This document shows positions 8,681 to 18,424 of a stretch of 64,000 nucleotides of DNA, in pieces. The notes under the pieces were generated by a model, which did not search any database, had not been told where the DNA came from, and worked only from the letters and a program-made list of their open reading frames with translations. The position numbers and the translations under genes are program-made. The DNA comes from Devosia ginsengisoli (lineage in GTDB: Bacteria > Pseudomonadota > Alphaproteobacteria > Rhizobiales > Devosiaceae), in the NCBI RefSeq assembly GCF_007859655.1, contig NZ_CP042304.1, forward strand, positions 1,550,001-1,614,000. Reading direction: 5' to 3'. The number at the start of each line of letters is the position of its first letter. Position 1 is the stretch's first letter.

Positions 8681-9066
8681 GCGAATATTTCTCACAGACC
8701 AACTTGATACAAACAGACAATCGCATGATCAAATAAGGACCGCAATTGGCGCTAAGCCGACTTCTGCACTCGATATCGGACGGATCGCTATCCACCCCCA
8801 AGGAGCCGGTCAGCAGCCGACCCCGCTACGACCGTTGAGGTCAGCTTCGCCGCTTCCTGAAACCAGAAAATGGTCGGTTGCTAAGACGGGTCCTAACTGG
8901 GGAATTGATCGTCGCTGCGCGTAACCCCATTGGGAACGATCAAGCGGCCATCTTTCCAGCGACTCCGCAGGTACCAACGAAAATATCTGAGCGGTGAACG
9001 CAAAAAAAGCCCCGGCGTTTCCACCGAGGCCCTTGTCTGGAATGCGATTAGGCCGATAGCCGTCCG
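8681..9066. other. Intergenic region upstream of the phosphatase
   Basis: These 386 bases hold no supported gene. The left part is the upstream region of the leftward phosphatase gene and is relatively AT-rich. The right end carries the terminator of the autotransporter gene. Nothing else is recognised. Confidence 0.55.
9001..9031 (-). terminator. Rho-independent terminator of the autotransporter gene
   Basis: Read on the reverse strand, GCCTCGG (9030-9024) pairs with CCGGGGC (9015-9009), with one G-T pair, across a short loop. A run of seven T follows (9008-9002). It lies 36 bases after the autotransporter stop codon, as expected for an intrinsic terminator. Confidence 0.8.
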
Positions 9067-12033
9067 CTAGAACTTCACACGCAGTCCGGCATTTCCCTTC
9101 AGCGTGTAACTGTCGCCGAAGTTGCCCAAGCTCGTATTTGCCGATGCTTCGCCAAAGAGCGAATATTTGTCGTCGCCCCAGTTGTAAGAGCCGCCGATAC
9201 CGATGCCGCCCCACAGCGGATCGTTTTCGCTGGTGAACTTAACCCCGGCAACGTCAGTCTGCGATCCATCGAGGAAATCGTAGTAGAGATTGGCGATGCC
9301 ATAGACGTGCGAGCGGCTGATCTGACCACCTTCGTCGTGCCACTCGTTCTGATAATCGGCGGAGATGCCAAGACGGCCCTTGAGGCTGCTACTGCGATCC
9401 AGGCCGACTGAAGCGCCGAACGCATCGGTAAAATCGTCGAATTTGACTTCCGAATAAGCCAGTTGGGCCTGGGGAGTGACCGACCAGTTCGGGCCCAGAG
9501 CAATTTTCTGCCCGCCTTCGATGCTAAGGCCATACCCAAAGCCGTTATTGCCGCTCGTCAAACCGAGCCCGGCGGTTCGAGACGACAGATTGCTGTCGTA
9601 CCAGCTCACCTGCGCCTGGCCATCAAGATAAAAGCCATTATTCGCGTACCAGGTCAGCGTGCCGCCCAGGCCGTAACCGGTGCTGCTGATCGAGCCGTCG
9701 CCAAATATGGAGGCAATATCAGAGGATATGGTTCCGTAATGGCCGGAGATGCCGCCGATCAGGCGACCGGCCTCTTCATCGTAAAGCAATCCGTCGACAC
9801 CGGCCTGAAGCCTCCAGAGATCGACATCATATTGAGCGCCGCTGGTGGAGGTTTTGGGATTGAAATTGGCATGCCCTGCTTCGATCCGACCCCAGGCGCC
9901 ATTGCCCTCTATGGTGCCATCGGCGGGCGTGCCGGTGTCAACAACGCCTGCGCCCGACCACGACCGATTACCGACACGCTGCTGCAAGGTTCCCAGGGCG
10001 TTGAAGCTCTGCAGAACATTGGCGTAACTCTCATAAAGCGGCACGCCGGGCTGATAGAGCGGCGCCGGAGGCGTTACGGGCGGCACCGGCGGGATAACCG
10101 GAGCCAATGAGGAGCGCAGATACCAGTCGCCATCGGCAGGCGTGCTCACACCATTCTGGTAGAGTCGATAGGCATAGGCCCCGCCGACCACGGCCTGGTC
10201 ACCCTCGAACACATAGTCCCCGGCCAGCGCAAACGCGCCGGCATCGGAAAGGCCACCGACATCGACGATCTTGATGCCTTCGATCGTCGGGGCGCCCGCG
10301 CCGCCAAGATTGATGACGCCGACCTGCGTCGGACCGGTCCCGAGAATGGAATCCCCCGTGATGAGCAGCAGATCGGACGGCGAGCCATCGCCGCCGAGTA
10401 CGGATTCGATTTCCAGAGTGCCCCCATTGCTGGTGTAGTTGCCGGCAACGGTCAGTGTACCGATCGAATTGCCGGGCGCGATGGTGCCGCCGGCATGGTT
10501 TGTGGTGGCGCCGACAGTGCCGGTACCCTGAAGCCTGCCACCATAAATATCCATAGTGCCACCGAGGTCGCCGTTCACCGCCAATGTGCCGCCACGGACG
10601 CTGGCAAGGCCGGTGAAGCCCGCCTGGTCGGCGTTGAATATTGTGTGCCCGGCGACCTGGTTGATTTCGCCGTTGCCATTGATCGGGAGATCGAAGACGT
10701 ATCCGGTTTCGGTGTGGTTGAAATTGACCGCACCGCTCGCCGCGAGCGTAACCGCCGACGCTTCGAGGGTGCCGGCGGCGGCCGCGGCCTCACCAGCCGC
10801 TCCACCGATGTTCAGCGTACCGTCGCTGTCCGCAGCCGTGCCGCCCAGCACGAGGGCTGCAGCGCCACCGCCCACGACCACTTTGCCGTCATCGGCGATG
10901 GTCAGGACGCCCTTGCCGCCGGTTCCGACAGCGATGGTATCCCCTCTCAACTCCGACCCGGCGCCGGAAACGAGAGCGCTGAACTCTGTGGCACCACGGC
11001 TCGGGCGTGCGATGGTTATCCCCGTTCCGGTCATCACCCCGCCCTCGAGGATCGACAGAGTTCCGCGAGACAGTTCCAATATTCCGGTCGAGTCCCAACG
11101 CGAACCGTTGCCAACCACCTCTACGGTTGACCAGCCGTTTCCATATGTCACGGACGCGCCGGCGGTGCCGAGTCGCATACTACCCACGTTGATCTGGCCG
11201 CCGTCACGGACGGAGTAATATCCCGTCCCGCTGCCGGAAGAAAAAGACGAGGCCGATAGCGTTGATCCCTGCCCGGTCACAAGAACGTTGGCGACAGCAT
11301 CGCTTACGCTTGGAGATGTGCCAAAAAACCGCAGACCAGCACTGTCGGCGCCAAAATACCCGCCATCCTCGATGGTGATCGTTGCATAGGATGCACTCCC
11401 GGCGCTGACGTCAAGGAAACTGGTGCCGGTCGCAACAAGTCGGCTTCCCTGGCCGGAAACGGTCAGACTCGCCGTTTCGCCTGAGCCCGCCAATTGCATC
11501 TGGGTCGCAGCGGCGTTCGTATTTCCGTAGGTGATGTCGCTGCCGCCGGTGACGAGCGTGTGACCGCCGTTGAGATCGATTCTGGTGATGCCGGATGCTG
11601 TCACGCCGTCGAACACGAGCTGACCCCCGCCATCCTGGCGCAGGATGCCGGTATTCAACACGCCTGAACCGAGGATATTGCCTGTCAGGGTGAGCGTGGC
11701 ATCGCTGTCAAGATCGAAGGCCTGGCCGGAGGCAAGCGTGAGGGCGTTGGCGCCAGTTTCGATGGTGATCGCCTTTCCGGCGATCGCGGGCGGCGGGTTG
11801 CCGAGCTGGATGCTGCCCGTCAGTGTGATGGTGGACGCCTCATCGGAACTCCCTTGAGCGTCCTGTATCGCCTGGTAGAGTTCGGTTTCGTTTGAGGCGA
11901 AGAAGGATGCCGCCAGCGCCGTCGAGGGGACTGCCGCCGACAGCGCCAGGGCGGCTATGCAGACGCCCGAGAGAAGTTCGTATTTCCTGTTGGATCTGGT
12001 GTATGAGGCGCCCCCGCCTGCACGTGTCAGCAT
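9067..12033 (-). CDS. Autotransporter (type Va secreted passenger with beta-barrel domain)
   Basis: The product has 988 residues from the ATG at 12031-12033, chosen because GGAG lies nine bases upstream. A long Sec signal peptide ends in STALA at about residue 41. The passenger (about 45-690) is rich in Gly, Thr, Ser and Asn, with short beta-helix repeats and the passenger-associated motif GGTIAPGNSIGTLTVAGNYT near residue 560. A Pro-rich linker (VIPPVPPVTPPAP) leads to a C-terminal barrel of about 270 residues that ends in Phe (LRVKF), the outer-membrane assembly signal. No protease motif or RGD is noticed, so adhesion or a structural role is more likely than enzymatic activity. It is a single gene with its own terminator. 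Confidence 0.9.
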   Translation of the reverse strand: MLTRAGGGASYTRSNRKYELLSGVCIAALALSAAVPSTALAASFFASNETELYQAIQDAQGSSDEASTITLTGSIQLGNPPPAIAGKAITIETGANALTLASGQAFDLDSDATLTLTGNILGSGVLNTGILRQDGGGQLVFDGVTASGITRIDLNGGHTLVTGGSDITYGNTNAAATQMQLAGSGETASLTVSGQGSRLVATGTSFLDVSAGSASYATITIEDGGYFGADSAGLRFFGTSPSVSDAVANVLVTGQGSTLSASSFSSGSGTGYYSVRDGGQINVGSMRLGTAGASVTYGNGWSTVEVVGNGSRWDSTGILELSRGTLSILEGGVMTGTGITIARPSRGATEFSALVSGAGSELRGDTIAVGTGGKGVLTIADDGKVVVGGGAAALVLGGTAADSDGTLNIGGAAGEAAAAAGTLEASAVTLAASGAVNFNHTETGYVFDLPINGNGEINQVAGHTIFNADQAGFTGLASVRGGTLAVNGDLGGTMDIYGGRLQGTGTVGATTNHAGGTIAPGNSIGTLTVAGNYTSNGGTLEIESVLGGDGSPSDLLLITGDSILGTGPTQVGVINLGGAGAPTIEGIKIVDVGGLSDAGAFALAGDYVFEGDQAVVGGAYAYRLYQNGVSTPADGDWYLRSSLAPVIPPVPPVTPPAPLYQPGVPLYESYANVLQSFNALGTLQQRVGNRSWSGAGVVDTGTPADGTIEGNGAWGRIEAGHANFNPKTSTSGAQYDVDLWRLQAGVDGLLYDEEAGRLIGGISGHYGTISSDIASIFGDGSISSTGYGLGGTLTWYANNGFYLDGQAQVSWYDSNLSSRTAGLGLTSGNNGFGYGLSIEGGQKIALGPNWSVTPQAQLAYSEVKFDDFTDAFGASVGLDRSSSLKGRLGISADYQNEWHDEGGQISRSHVYGIANLYYDFLDGSQTDVAGVKFTSENDPLWGGIGIGGSYNWGDDKYSLFGEASANTSLGNFGDSYTLKGNAGLRVKF

Positions 12034-12406
12034 CTTTCTTGTCTCCGCAATACGCACTGCCTGAAATCGGTAAATGGCAATGACTATGGATTGATTGGCT
12101 TGGGTCGATATTGAACCAAGGCCTGTTGATCGACTTTTTCCGAACCAGCTTGTTGGCAATGCGATGGGCGGAAAATGCCGAGCATGCCGGGAATGGCGGT
12201 GCCTGCCCTTCTGTCGCCATCATTGGATGGCGAGCACGTCTGCAGGGCAAGCAAATCTCTAATATTATTGTGTATTGATAGTACTTTAACGCTTTGGTTA
12301 ACCAGGGTCGTCGAAATTGAAAATGCGGTACTATATCTCCTTTCATCTGTAGGCCGTGTCGGTCTGCCCGATGATGCCACCGTCGAACCGGGCTGAATTT
12401 CTGTTG
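12034..12406. other. Autotransporter upstream region
   Basis: The 373 bases between the sugar kinase stop and the autotransporter start contain no supported gene. The segment 12255-12300 is strongly AT-rich compared with the surroundings, including TAATATTATTG near 12260. It is the best place for the autotransporter promoter, but no certain -35/-10 pair could be assigned. Confidence 0.5.
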
Positions 12407-13312
12407 TTATGGCACCCGCAGATATCTGGCCGCCGCTAGCGCCGTATCGGGCTTGGGGAAACGGAGCTCTTGAGCAGGAAGTCTCTTGCGGATGGTCTCA
12501 TGGATGAGCGGGTGCAGATCGATGGCGCCGCCGATGAAGGCAAGCGTGCGCGGGCCGGCACGGGCGATCAACGTCTCGGCCAATCCGACAAGTTCGATGC
12601 CGGCGCGGGTCAGAAGATCAATCGCCACAAAATCCTGATCGTCCGCAGCGCGGCCAACCGCGACGGCAAGCGTGCCTATGCGCCCGCGGTCTCCCGAATA
12701 AACGAACTGACGCACGTCGCCCCAATCGCTCCCACCGATCGCCGCGAAAATGTGCCGCGCCAAATGCGGCATAGCATCGAAACATCCGTCTCTGTCATGG
12801 CCGCGATAGAGGCAATCGAGGGCCCGCAGCGCAATCCAGCTGCCGGACCCCGCATCATCAATAAGGATGCCGCGCCCACCGATCCGTGTCTGCGAATTGT
12901 CCTCGGCGATATAAACGCCAAAAGACCCAGTTCCCGCAGAGACAAGATGGCCCTCACCCGGCCGGAAGACAGCATGATAGGCCGCTGTGATGTCGTCGAT
13001 GAGGCTTACTGGAACGCTGAATGTAGCGGAGAAGAGAGCAAGAGCGTCTTGCTGCACATTTGGACCATAGCCGGTTACCCCCGCATGGATTTCCGAAACG
13101 GGAATGCTGCGCTGTGCCAGCTGGCCTGCAATATCGTTGAGCACCCGGGTGAGGCGCGCGCGTTCGGCTGAATTGAAGACATGGGCGGTTGCGCCCTCGG
13201 CGTGTCCTCGAGCGATCTCCGTCCCATGCTGATCGCAGGCCACCCATCGGCTTCCCGTGCCGCCGATGTCCATGCCAAGGTGGACCGCTAGGTCCGGTGC
13301 TTCGACTGTCAT
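12407..13312 (-). CDS. BadF/BadG-type sugar kinase (probable MurNAc or GlcNAc kinase)
   Basis: The 301-residue protein has the ATPase fold of the BadF/BadG/BcrA/BcrD group: LGMDIGGTGSRWVACDQHG (phosphate 1) near the start, LIDDITAAYHAVF (phosphate 2 region) near 105, SAGTGSFGVYI (connect/adenosine region) near 127, GGRGILIDDAGSGSWIA, and LAFIGGAI near the end. This group includes N-acetylglucosamine kinase and the MurK kinase that phosphorylates MurNAc and GlcNAc at O-6. It is the last gene of an operon with murQ and a sugar importer and starts two bases after the ATPase stop, so phosphorylation of imported MurNAc (then MurQ) is the likely job. The sugar is inferred from context. Confidence 0.82.
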   Translation of the reverse strand: MTVEAPDLAVHLGMDIGGTGSRWVACDQHGTEIARGHAEGATAHVFNSAERARLTRVLNDIAGQLAQRSIPVSEIHAGVTGYGPNVQQDALALFSATFSVPVSLIDDITAAYHAVFRPGEGHLVSAGTGSFGVYIAEDNSQTRIGGRGILIDDAGSGSWIALRALDCLYRGHDRDGCFDAMPHLARHIFAAIGGSDWGDVRQFVYSGDRGRIGTLAVAVGRAADDQDFVAIDLLTRAGIELVGLAETLIARAGPRTLAFIGGAIDLHPLIHETIRKRLPAQELRFPKPDTALAAARYLRVP

Positions 13313-13314
13313 GG

Positions 13315-14388
13315 TCAAAGCGTGCGTCCTGCTTCATCAAAGAAATGCAGCGACTCCGTTGTCGGCCTGACCCAGACCGTGTCCTGAGGACGATAGTTGT
13401 GACGCCCGGTCTGTACGACGACGAGTTCATCGCCACCGGAGCGCAGGATGAAGGTCGCTTCGTTGCCAGTTGGTTCGATGACGGCAACGTCCACCGCGAG
13501 AGCGCCATCGCTAGGACTGGCATCAAGCTGAATATGCTCCGGGCGGATACCCAGGGATACCGCATCGGCGGCGCGGGCGCGCTGGGCGGGATCGAGCGAT
13601 ATCGACAGGCCGGCCTTGGTGGTGAATGACAGCGCGCCGTTCTGCTCGGTCATTTGACCATCAAAGAAATTCATCGACGGCGAGCCGATGAACCCGGCGA
13701 CGAACTTGTTCGCCGGACGATCATAGAGCTCAAGCGGGGCGCCGATCTGTTCCACATTTCCAGCACGCATCACCACGATCTTGTCGGCCATCGTCATGGC
13801 TTCGACCTGGTCGTGCGTGACATAAACTGTGGTCGCCTTGAGGCGTTGATGCAGTTCCTTGATTTCCGCGCGCATCGAGACACGCAGCTTGGCGTCGAGA
13901 TTGGATAGCGGTTCATCGAAGAGGAAAACCTGGGGGTTGCGCACGATAGCGCGTCCCATGGCAACGCGTTGACGCTGACCACCCGAAAGTTGCTTGGGGT
14001 AGCGTTTGGCCAGAGCCTCAAGATCAAGCGAGCGCATGACCTCAGCCACCTTGCGGTCGCGCTCTGCCTTGGGCACACGCGCCATGTAGAGCGGGAAGCC
14101 GATATTGTCGGCCACCGTCTTGTTCGGATAAAGCGCGTAGTTCTGGAACACCATGGCGATGTCGCGGTCCTTGGGAGGGACGTTGTTGACCACTTTTTCG
14201 CCGATGGCGATTTCGCCGCCGCTGATCGTTTCCAGTCCCGCGATCATGCGGAGCAGGGTCGACTTGCCGCATCCTGAGGGGCCGACCAGCGCTACGAATT
14301 CACCGTCCACGATATCCAGCGAGATGCTGGAGATGATCTCGGTCGGACCGTAGCTCTTTTTCAGGGCTCTGATGCTGAGTTCTGCCAC
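13315..14388 (-). CDS. Carbohydrate ABC transporter ATPase (MalK/UgpC type)
   Basis: The 357-residue ATPase carries Walker A GPSGCGKST, the Q-loop in FQNYALYPNKTVADN, the signature LSGGQRQR, Walker B VFLFDEPLSNLDAKL and the switch His in YVTHDQ, followed by the C-terminal TOBE-like regulatory domain of the MalK/UgpC/MsmK group. The GTG at 14386-14388 is chosen because AGGAC lies about seven bases upstream; a GTG at 14433 would overlap the permease and has no such site. It powers the importer formed by the two permeases and the binding protein upstream. Confidence 0.93.
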   Translation of the reverse strand: MAELSIRALKKSYGPTEIISSISLDIVDGEFVALVGPSGCGKSTLLRMIAGLETISGGEIAIGEKVVNNVPPKDRDIAMVFQNYALYPNKTVADNIGFPLYMARVPKAERDRKVAEVMRSLDLEALAKRYPKQLSGGQRQRVAMGRAIVRNPQVFLFDEPLSNLDAKLRVSMRAEIKELHQRLKATTVYVTHDQVEAMTMADKIVVMRAGNVEQIGAPLELYDRPANKFVAGFIGSPSMNFFDGQMTEQNGALSFTTKAGLSISLDPAQRARAADAVSLGIRPEHIQLDASPSDGALAVDVAVIEPTGNEATFILRSGGDELVVVQTGRHNYRPQDTVWVRPTTESLHFFDEAGRTL

Positions 14389-14416
14389 CTGAATGTCCTT
14401 TCGTTTGTCGACGTTG

Positions 14417-15253
14417 TCAGCCTTTGACGGCACCGGCAGAGAGACCGGCCACCAGGTAGCGCTGTACGAACAGGAAGAAGATGAGCGCGGGAACGGTGAA
14501 GATCACGGCGGCAGCCATCATCTGGCTCCAGTCCAATGTGTATTCCCCGCGGAATGAGGTCAGGCCCACAGACAGAACCCAATTGTCCTGCGAAGCGATC
14601 AGCGTGCGGGCGAGAAAAAACTCGTCCCAGCCGGAAATGAATGACATCGCCACGACCACCACGAGACCCGGAAGTGCCAGTGGCAGGACCACACGATAGA
14701 ACGCGCCGAGCTGGGTGCAGCCATCGATCATGGCCTGCTGTTCGATTTCCACCGGGATCTGGTCAAAGAAACCCTTGAGAAGCCAAATGGCGACCGGAAG
14801 GATGAAGGCGGTGTCGGCGATGGCGAGGCCAAAAAGCGTGTTGTAGAGCCCCAACTGCTGGAAGATGACAAAGAGAGGCACCACGATCAGCGCCGCCGGC
14901 AGCAATTGGGAGAACAGGATCAGGATGGTGAAGGTCGAGGTTGTCCTGGTCTTGAACCGCGACAGCGCATAGGCGGCGTTGATCGCGATGATGGTGGAGA
15001 ACAGCGACGTGCTGCCCGCGACGATGACGGTGTTGATGAACCACCGGCCTATGGCGCGCTCCTCAAAGATGGTCCAGTAGGATTCCAGTGTGAAGCCGCT
15101 TGGAATGAGGTGAGGCGGCCAGGAGAACATGCTCTCGGTTTCCACCGAAGAGACGAACATCCAGTAATAGGGAAAGAAGACGATCGCAGCGAAGACCAGG
15201 GTCAGGATGAACCAGAAGGCGCTGACGATTTTCTGTGCGTGAGAGGGGTTCAT
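14417..15253 (-). CDS. Carbohydrate ABC transporter permease (MalG type)
   Basis: The 278-residue protein has six membrane segments and the cytoplasmic EAA loop (EQQAMIDGCTQLGAFYRVVL, about residues 185-204) that docks on the ATPase. N- and C-termini match the MalG side of binding-protein-dependent sugar importers. Its start overlaps the stop of the MalF-type gene (ATGA at 15250-15253), so the pair is translationally coupled. Confidence 0.92.
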   Translation of the reverse strand: MNPSHAQKIVSAFWFILTLVFAAIVFFPYYWMFVSSVETESMFSWPPHLIPSGFTLESYWTIFEERAIGRWFINTVIVAGSTSLFSTIIAINAAYALSRFKTRTTSTFTILILFSQLLPAALIVVPLFVIFQQLGLYNTLFGLAIADTAFILPVAIWLLKGFFDQIPVEIEQQAMIDGCTQLGAFYRVVLPLALPGLVVVVAMSFISGWDEFFLARTLIASQDNWVLSVGLTSFRGEYTLDWSQMMAAAVIFTVPALIFFLFVQRYLVAGLSAGAVKG

Positions 15254-16140
15254 CTGGCGTCCTTCCCTTGCCTGGTGGCCCAGAAATAAACCACGCTGAA
15301 GAACAGCAGGATCATGAGCAGCGTGGTGCCGACAGCGGCCGCGTAGCCGATCCTCTGGTACTCAAAGGCCGTGTTGTAGGTGAGGATGGACAGGGTCTCG
15401 GTGGAGCGCGCCGGACCCCCGCGCGTCATGGCATAGATCATGGTGACACGCCGGAACGAGTTCAGCGTGAGCAGCAGAACGAGAATGATGTTCACCGAGC
15501 GTAGCCCAGGCAGCGTGACATGAAAGAAACGCGAGACGGGGCCGGCGCCGTCGATCGTCGCAGCCTCATACTGCTCCTTGGGGATCATCTGCAGGCCGGC
15601 AAGCAAGATCAGCATGGCGAGCGGAAACTGTTGCCAGGCCGTGAGCGCCACCAAGGCCGGGAGTGCCAGATGGGATTGGGACAGCCAGGGCAGTGGTTCG
15701 CTGATCAGGCCGAGCGCCGTGAACACATAGTTGAGGACACCGAATTGCGGATCAAGCATCCAGACGAAGATCAGAACCGCGACGACCTCGGGAATAGCCC
15801 AAGGCAGAATGAAAATCGTGCGGATGAGGCCACGGCCGGCAAATTCGCGGTTCAGCAATAAGGCAAAACCCAGACCCAGCGCATAGGTCGCGGTCACCGA
15901 GGCGATGCCATAGATGGCGGTGACCCGAAAGGAGTTCCAGAAATACTCATCCTGAAACAAGGCATTGAAATTCGCGAAGCCGATGAAGCGGCCTTCCGAA
16001 TAGGTGAGGATACGCGTGTTGTAGAAGCTGAGTGCGATGCCTTGAAGGATCGGCCAGATCAGGATCACGACGAGGAGCAGACCCACCGGGCCCAAGAGCC
16101 ACAGAGGCAGAAGGTTTGATCTCTTAATGGATGACAGCAT
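15250..16140 (-). CDS. Carbohydrate ABC transporter permease (MalF/UgpA type)
   Basis: The 296-residue protein has six membrane segments with an EAA loop (KEQYEAATIDGAGPVSRFFH). The ATG at 16138-16140 is chosen because a GGAGCG Shine-Dalgarno sequence sits about eight bases before it; longer frames extend to 16203 but add a non-homologous stretch. It lies between the binding-protein gene and the MalG-type permease. Confidence 0.92.
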   Translation of the reverse strand: MLSSIKRSNLLPLWLLGPVGLLLVVILIWPILQGIALSFYNTRILTYSEGRFIGFANFNALFQDEYFWNSFRVTAIYGIASVTATYALGLGFALLLNREFAGRGLIRTIFILPWAIPEVVAVLIFVWMLDPQFGVLNYVFTALGLISEPLPWLSQSHLALPALVALTAWQQFPLAMLILLAGLQMIPKEQYEAATIDGAGPVSRFFHVTLPGLRSVNIILVLLLTLNSFRRVTMIYAMTRGGPARSTETLSILTYNTAFEYQRIGYAAAVGTTLLMILLFFSVVYFWATRQGKDAR

Positions 16141-16206
16141 GCTGGGGCGCTCCGCTTCATCATCCCGGAGTGCAACTCGTGCACTCCGGGGCGTTAAGAT
16201 CAATCG

Positions 16207-17451
16207 TTACAGAGTGGCTGACCAGTTTTCCAACTTGGTCTGGAGGGTATTGAGCCCATCTTCAACCGAAGCACGGCCCGAATAGATTTCGGACAGGGCA
16301 TCGACAACCATCTGGCGGAACTCACCAGCGTCGATCAGGTAGCCGGGAGGCGCATAGCCGATACCGCCGGGATATTGAGCGGCAATGGTCGCCATATTGC
16401 CCACCCAGGCGTTTTCTTCGAGAAACGCCGCGCTCGGCTCCGCAGTGGTGCCGGGGATCTGGAGCAGATCTTCCAGCCAACGGCGCTGAGGTTCTTCACC
16501 CATATAGGCCGTCAACAGCTCACACGCCTGTTCCGGATTCGCTGCCTTGGCCGGAATAACGAAGAACGCACCACCCGTCACCGCCGCATGGGTCGGAGTC
16601 GGTACGACCTCAAAATCGACGTCGGCCATCATATCCGGCTTCTGGCTCTGAATTTGGGTCATCAGCCATGGGCCCTCGAACATGATGGCCACCTTGCCAT
16701 CGACGAACAGATCGCGCGCCTGGATAACACCCAGACCGACAGGTGCCAGGTCCTCATCGAGGAAGCGCTTCACCCAGCCGATAGCCTCGATATTGCGGGG
16801 ATCGTTGGCCGTGATCGTGCCGTCGGGCTGGGACCAGTCCGAACCAAAGCCGAGAACCCATTGCATGGAGTTGATGTAGACATGCAGGGGAGCGGCCATG
16901 TCGTTGCCGAAGGCATAGCCATAGGCACCGGTCTTTTCCTTGACCGCGAGCGATGCGGCATAGAGTTCTTCGACCGTGCGCGGCATTTCTTCGATGCCGG
17001 CTTCGGCGAGGAGCTTCCTGTTCACCACCACGGACCACGGGCTCATGGTGACCGGGACGCCGTAGGTGACGCCATCGACCTTGGCGAAGTCGACCGACTT
17101 GAGCAGGCGATCGCCAAAACCACCGTCTGCGATACATTGATCGAGCGGCGCCAGGGTGCCGGCATTGATCATCGGGGGCAACATGCTGGTGAAAGCCGTC
17201 ATCAGGTCGGGAACTGCACCACCGGCAATCTGGGTGACCACGACCTTTTCGAAATCGGCCGATGGGATCTGAGTGGCGGAAACCGTGTTGCCAGAGGCCG
17301 CTTCAAAGTCGGCCGTATTTCCCTTGAACCACTCGCCGACCTGGCCTTCTTCCCACATCCAGCTTGGCACGTTGAGGGTGACACCCTGAGCCTGTGCCGA
17401 AACTGAACCGAGCAGCAATGCCGCCGTTGCCGATAGAACCAAAGTTTTCAT
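16207..17451 (-). CDS. Sugar ABC transporter substrate-binding protein
   Basis: The 414-residue protein starts with a Sec signal peptide that ends near AQAQG and continues as a MalE-like (cluster 1 family) periplasmic solute-binding protein: TQIPSADFEKVVVTQIAGGAVPD, VNRKLLAEAGIEEMP, KVAIMFEGPWLM. GGAG lies six bases before the second of two adjacent ATGs (17451), which is therefore preferred over the one at 17454. Together with the permeases and ATPase it forms a high-affinity importer. The neighbours murQ and the BadF kinase suggest an amino sugar such as MurNAc or anhydro-MurNAc, but the ligand is not shown by the sequence. Confidence 0.92.
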   Translation of the reverse strand: MKTLVLSATAALLLGSVSAQAQGVTLNVPSWMWEEGQVGEWFKGNTADFEAASGNTVSATQIPSADFEKVVVTQIAGGAVPDLMTAFTSMLPPMINAGTLAPLDQCIADGGFGDRLLKSVDFAKVDGVTYGVPVTMSPWSVVVNRKLLAEAGIEEMPRTVEELYAASLAVKEKTGAYGYAFGNDMAAPLHVYINSMQWVLGFGSDWSQPDGTITANDPRNIEAIGWVKRFLDEDLAPVGLGVIQARDLFVDGKVAIMFEGPWLMTQIQSQKPDMMADVDFEVVPTPTHAAVTGGAFFVIPAKAANPEQACELLTAYMGEEPQRRWLEDLLQIPGTTAEPSAAFLEENAWVGNMATIAAQYPGGIGYAPPGYLIDAGEFRQMVVDALSEIYSGRASVEDGLNTLQTKLENWSATL

Positions 17452-17466
17452 CATAGTCTCCCTTGT

Positions 17467-18402
17467 TTAGTTGCTGGCTGCTCCGGCGCCCGATTCACTC
17501 AGTGCCGTTCGCAGAATTCCGTTGGCCTGGACGAGCCTTTGCTGCGCCTCTCCCGCATCAAGCCCGGACAGGATGGTAAAGATGGCGAGCTTGATGTTGT
17601 TGTCGGCGCGGGCCAGCGCCGCTTCCGCCTCCCCAAGGGAGGCATCTGTCGCCTGGCAGATAATGCGCAATGCGCGGGCCTTGAGCTTGTCGTTGGTCGC
17701 ACGCATGTCGACCATGAGATTGCCGAAGGTCTTGCCGATGCGGACCATGCTGGCCGTGGTCAGCATATTGAGCACCGTTTTCTGCGCTGTGCCGGACTTG
17801 AGCCGTGTCGAACCGGTCAATACTTCAGGGCCGACTACCGGCACGATGGCCAGTTGTGCGACTTCGGTGATGGGCGATCCCGGATTGCAGGTTACCCCGA
17901 TCGTCACCGCGCCGAGTGCCCTGGCGTGGCGAAGGCCAGCCAGCACATAAGGCGTACGTCCGGAAGCAGCCACCCCCACTACGATATCCTGCGCCGTCAG
18001 TTGATGCTTTTTCAGATCATCGACAGCAGCGGCCTCGTTGTCCTCGGCCCCTTCCATGGCATGCCGTAATGCATGATCCCCGCCGGCAATGATCCCCACA
18101 ACCATCGCTTCGTCGACACCGAATGTCGGCGGGCATTCCGACGCATCGAGAACGCCAAGCCGTCCGCTGGTGCCGGCGCCGGTATAGATCAGGCGGCCGC
18201 CGGCGAGAAATGCCGAGCTGATGAGCTCCACGGCCTGCGCAATTTCGGGAAGAACCGCTTCGACCGCCTCGGCGACCCGACGATCCTCCTTGTTCATCAC
18301 CCTCACCAGTTCGAGCGCACTGGCGCCATCCAGACCTTCGGTCGATGGATTTCTCCCTTCGGAGATTAACTGCTCGAGCTCTGTCACCAGATTGTGGGTC
18401 AT
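17467..18402 (-). CDS. murQ: N-acetylmuramic acid 6-phosphate etherase
   Basis: The 311-residue enzyme cleaves the lactyl ether of MurNAc-6-phosphate to give GlcNAc-6-phosphate and D-lactate. The SIS-domain fold is clear: GAGTSGRLGVLDASECPPTFG at about residues 75-95, with the catalytic-region Glu in SEC, then AMEGAEDNEAAA with the second acid, VGVAASGRTPYVLAGL, and the substrate loop VGPEVLTGSTRLKSGTAQK. Length and order are standard. It lies between the oxidoreductase gene and the binding-protein gene, so import, phosphorylation and ether cleavage are encoded together. Confidence 0.95.
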   Translation of the reverse strand: MTHNLVTELEQLISEGRNPSTEGLDGASALELVRVMNKEDRRVAEAVEAVLPEIAQAVELISSAFLAGGRLIYTGAGTSGRLGVLDASECPPTFGVDEAMVVGIIAGGDHALRHAMEGAEDNEAAAVDDLKKHQLTAQDIVVGVAASGRTPYVLAGLRHARALGAVTIGVTCNPGSPITEVAQLAIVPVVGPEVLTGSTRLKSGTAQKTVLNMLTTASMVRIGKTFGNLMVDMRATNDKLKARALRIICQATDASLGEAEAALARADNNIKLAIFTILSGLDAGEAQQRLVQANGILRTALSESGAGAASN

Positions 18403-18424
18403 GACGAGGTCCTTCGCGTGCAGA